Below, in pieces: positions 13,946 through 15,615 of a stretch of DNA of 15,615 nucleotides (the first letter of the stretch is position 1; every line of letters begins with the position of its first letter). Source of the DNA: Thermoprotei archaeon (lineage in GTDB: Archaea; Thermoproteota; Thermoprotei; Thermofilales; B20-G17); contig QMSC01000018.1 in the NCBI GenBank assembly GCA_003649515.1, positions 1 through 15,615 on the forward strand, in the 5' to 3' direction. Position numbers and translations under genes: made by a program. The notes beneath the pieces are model-generated. The model ran no database searches. It was not told where the DNA came from and saw only the letters and a program-made list of their open reading frames with translations.

Positions 13946-14908
13946 TTACGACATTTGTGAGTTATATATGAGCTTTATGAGTCTCATAGTTTTGGCGGCT
14001 TCCTCGAAATTGACTTCAGGCTCAGTGTCATTTTTTATGCAATCGATAAAGTGTCTATTTTCGAAGTAAAATCCATAGTACCATATACGATCATTGCTAC
14101 CGGCAGCTTCCTGTGTGGTGATAATTAAGGGGTCTTCTTTATTGTCCATGTAAATTAAGGCTTTGTCGTCGGGGTTGATAGATGCGGATATCCCCTTCGA
14201 ATGCATTTCGAATACATGTATTCTCTTCCCAGCAGCCCAATTCGACATAAGTATTCCTACGCCGCCTGTTTTAAATCTCATAAGCGCGTAAAAGGCATTA
14301 TCGTATTCGCAATGAAATCTTTTAACGACACTTACAACCCTTTCGACATCACCTCCTATCCACCGCAAAGTATCCACGGCATGAATTGCATCACAGGTCG
14401 ATATATCTACGGCACCACGGAAGTACGGTTCCTCTCCGAGGCGGTGTTTGTAGAAAACGGCAACGGCTTGTAAGATGGGACCTCTTTCCGTCACGATCTT
14501 CTTCACCTTCCTGAGTAGCGGTATGAAACGCCTGTTAAACCCGACCATAGTCTTGCAGCGATATTTTCTAGCATACCTAGCCATGCTCTCCGTCTGAAAG
14601 GCGGTGATGCCCGGCGGCTTCTCAATAAACACATTAAACCCATGTCTTAGCGCATCAATGACTATATCATATAGCTGATGTGGGGGCATGATGATGTACA
14701 CAGCGTCTAATTTCACTTCCTCGAACATCTTCTTGTAATCCGTGTACTGCAATTCAACTCCGTATTTCTTGGAGGTAGATCTAAGCCTACTCAAATTTAT
14801 GTCGCATATAGCGACAATTTCAACGTCTTTCATGCTTGCGAGGGATGGATAATGAACAGCATTAGCGTGAACTCCCGCACCCACAAAGCCTACTCTTACC
14901 TTATCCAA
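13946..14908 (-). CDS. Gfo/Idh/MocA family NAD(P)-dependent oxidoreductase
   Basis: The 320-residue length fits the family. The N-terminal Rossmann fold starts VRVGFVGAGVHA (Gly10-x-Gly12-x-x-Ala15), with Asp36 at the end of the second strand, which favours NAD over NADP. The family's catalytic EKP motif is FIEKPPG with Glu96, Lys97 and Pro98. GFNRRFIP (123-130) and DAIHAVDTLRW with Asp173, His176 and Asp179 follow, the last matching the family's D-x-x-H-x-x-D active-site helix. Such enzymes oxidise or reduce sugars, inositols or related polyols; the substrate cannot be told from sequence. It stands alone, with no sugar-metabolism gene in reach. The TTG start at 14908 follows AGGGTG by 6 bases. 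Confidence 0.92.
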   Translation of the reverse strand: MDKVRVGFVGAGVHANAVHYPSLASMKDVEIVAICDINLSRLRSTSKKYGVELQYTDYKKMFEEVKLDAVYIIMPPHQLYDIVIDALRHGFNVFIEKPPGITAFQTESMARYARKYRCKTMVGFNRRFIPLLRKVKKIVTERGPILQAVAVFYKHRLGEEPYFRGAVDISTCDAIHAVDTLRWIGGDVERVVSVVKRFHCEYDNAFYALMRFKTGGVGILMSNWAAGKRIHVFEMHSKGISASINPDDKALIYMDNKEDPLIITTQEAAGSNDRIWYYGFYFENRHFIDCIKNDTEPEVNFEEAAKTMRLIKLIYNSQMS

Positions 14909-14945
14909 TTGAGCACCCTTTCTCCAAGGAGCGTTATAGTTGTAC

Positions 14946-14957
14946 TTGTAAATAAGA
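14946..14957 (-). promoter_or_regulatory. TATA-like box of the oxidoreductase gene
   Basis: The minus strand reads CTTATTTACAAG, about 38-49 bases before the TTG start at 14908. It would give a leader of roughly 15 bases that still holds the AGGGTG Shine-Dalgarno. Moderate match only. Confidence 0.3.
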
Positions 14958-14978
14958 ATTAGGCTGTAGGACGCAATT

Positions 14979-14994
14979 TTTAATTTTTATTTAA
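14979..14994 (+). promoter_or_regulatory. TATA-like box of the methyltransferase remnant
   Basis: The plus strand has TTTAATTTTTATTTAA; its last part (about 14983-14993) is centred about 26-28 bases before ATG 15016. This suggests that the ancestral gene was transcribed leaderless from that second ATG (Met8 of the longer reading frame from 14995), which also fits the family's N-terminus better. Confidence 0.35.
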
Positions 14995-15615
14995 ATGCTC
15001 TATCAATGTAGTGGAATGTGCTCGCAGAGACTCCTACTTGCACCAATACTTGGACTAGGGAGCTTTGTGGAAGCGGAGTGTCGTGAGGCAGAGCTGAAAG
15101 TACTTGAGACTTACCATGAAGAGAGCATTGTCGTTGTTCAGGGGGAGGAGAATATTATACGGAGTCTCAGAACGATCGAATTGTATTCCTTAATTCTTGG
15201 CGAGAGACTGTTAGAAGTCAAGGAGCGCGTGAACACTAGAACTCTGAGACTAATGTAAGATCTATTCTAAGAGAGTGCGTGTAGAGTCCTCAGGAGAAGA
15301 TTGTTGTAGAAGCTCATGTAAGGGAGGGTTGCTATAGCAGAGGCTTCCTCGAGCTAGTCGTTGGAAGGGGAGTCAAAAGGGTCTTTGAATGCGAAATCGG
15401 CAGACCCCCACAATATGTACTAAGGGTTGACCTCCTCTGTGGAAAGCGGAAAATCTTCCTTTCATTGAGGCTTAATAGGGAGCCTTTACACAAGCGTGAT
15501 TACTACACGTACAAGCATCCTGCACCACTTAATCCCATAATCGCTGCAGCAATGGTTTACTTGGCTGATATTAAAGATGGGGAGATTATTTTAGACCGTT
15601 TAATTGCTCCGTATC
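14995..15615 (+). pseudogene. Decayed THUMP-domain tRNA guanine-N2 methyltransferase (Trm14/TrmN-like), cut by the right edge
   Basis: Frame 1 runs from ATG 14995 (or, more likely, 15016) to a TAA at 15256-15258 and resembles the N-terminal domain of THUMP methyltransferases (LGLGSFVEAECREAELKVLE, then RSLRTIELYSLILGERL). The similarity then continues in the frame one base back (ETNVRSILRECV), which means a one-base loss near 15243-15247. That frame meets a TAG at 15282-15284 and then stays open to the window end: QEKIVVEAHVREGCYSRGF, PPQYVLRVDLL, EPLHKRDYYTYKHPAPLNP, IIAAAMVYLADI and GEIILDRLIAPY. The last segment is where the SAM-binding motif I (ILDPhxGsGT) should be, and it is degraded. 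The family makes N2-methylguanosine in the tRNA acceptor or D stem. Two sequencing errors cannot be excluded, but the motif loss supports true decay. Confidence 0.75.

Noticed and set aside
15256..15284. TAG at 15282 as a pyrrolysine codon
   Set aside because: TAG ends several intact genes here (NuoI-like, atpB, the 47-aa ORF, atpH, atpC), and the gene also has a frameshift and a damaged SAM motif, so decay is simpler.
1..15615. CRISPR array, insertion sequence or attachment site
   Set aside because: No regularly spaced repeats, transposase-like product or flanking terminal repeats were seen anywhere in the window.

Overview
This window looks like a chromosomal segment of a thermophilic archaeon, probably a member of the Thermoproteota/TACK group. 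The evidence is an A-type (archaeal V-type) ATPase gene set, a membrane-bound [NiFe] hydrogenase of the complex-I-related group 4, many TTG and GTG starts placed behind GGAGG(TGA) Shine-Dalgarno motifs, archaeal TATA-like boxes at short distances from starts, and frequent AGA/AGG and ATA codons. I cannot fix the genus from sequence alone.

Layout. (1) Positions 1-1872, minus strand: a NuoH-like membrane subunit cut by the left edge, a NuoA-like subunit, and a HycI-type hydrogenase maturation protease. (2) Positions 1873-2106: a divergent promoter region with two palindromes. (3) Positions 2107-4595, plus strand: the tightly packed soluble arm of the hydrogenase, i.e. small subunit (NuoB-like), NuoC-like, large subunit (NuoD-like with both CxxC nickel motifs) and an 8-Cys ferredoxin (NuoI-like). 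(4) Positions 4605-6569, minus strand: ATPase subunit I (a), convergent with the hydrogenase and divergent from the rest of the ATPase. (5) Positions 6867-13606, plus strand: ATPase genes in the order F-E-A-B-D-(47-aa ORF)-K-H-C. (6) Positions 13607-13945: a gene-poor gap holding a candidate C/D box sRNA on the minus strand with its own TATA box, and a hairpin. (7) Positions 13946-14908, minus strand: a Gfo/Idh/MocA oxidoreductase. (8) Position 14995 to the right edge, plus strand: the remains of a THUMP-domain tRNA methyltransferase (Trm14/TrmN-like) carrying a frameshift, an in-frame TAG and a degraded SAM-binding motif.

How it works together (inference from families). The hydrogenase would pass electrons from reduced ferredoxin through the NuoI-like and NuoB-like Fe-S clusters to the NiFe site, make H2, and pump ions through the NuoH/NuoA membrane part and antiporter-like subunits that probably lie beyond the left edge. 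The A-type ATP synthase would use that ion gradient to make ATP. The window is therefore a compact energy-conservation island. The HycI-like protease would cut the 25-residue tail from the large subunit after nickel insertion.

The points most worth a second look are the NuoA-like subunit beside a catalytically intact NiFe hydrogenase, the 47-aa ORF in the ATPase operon, the decayed methyltransferase and the candidate C/D RNA.
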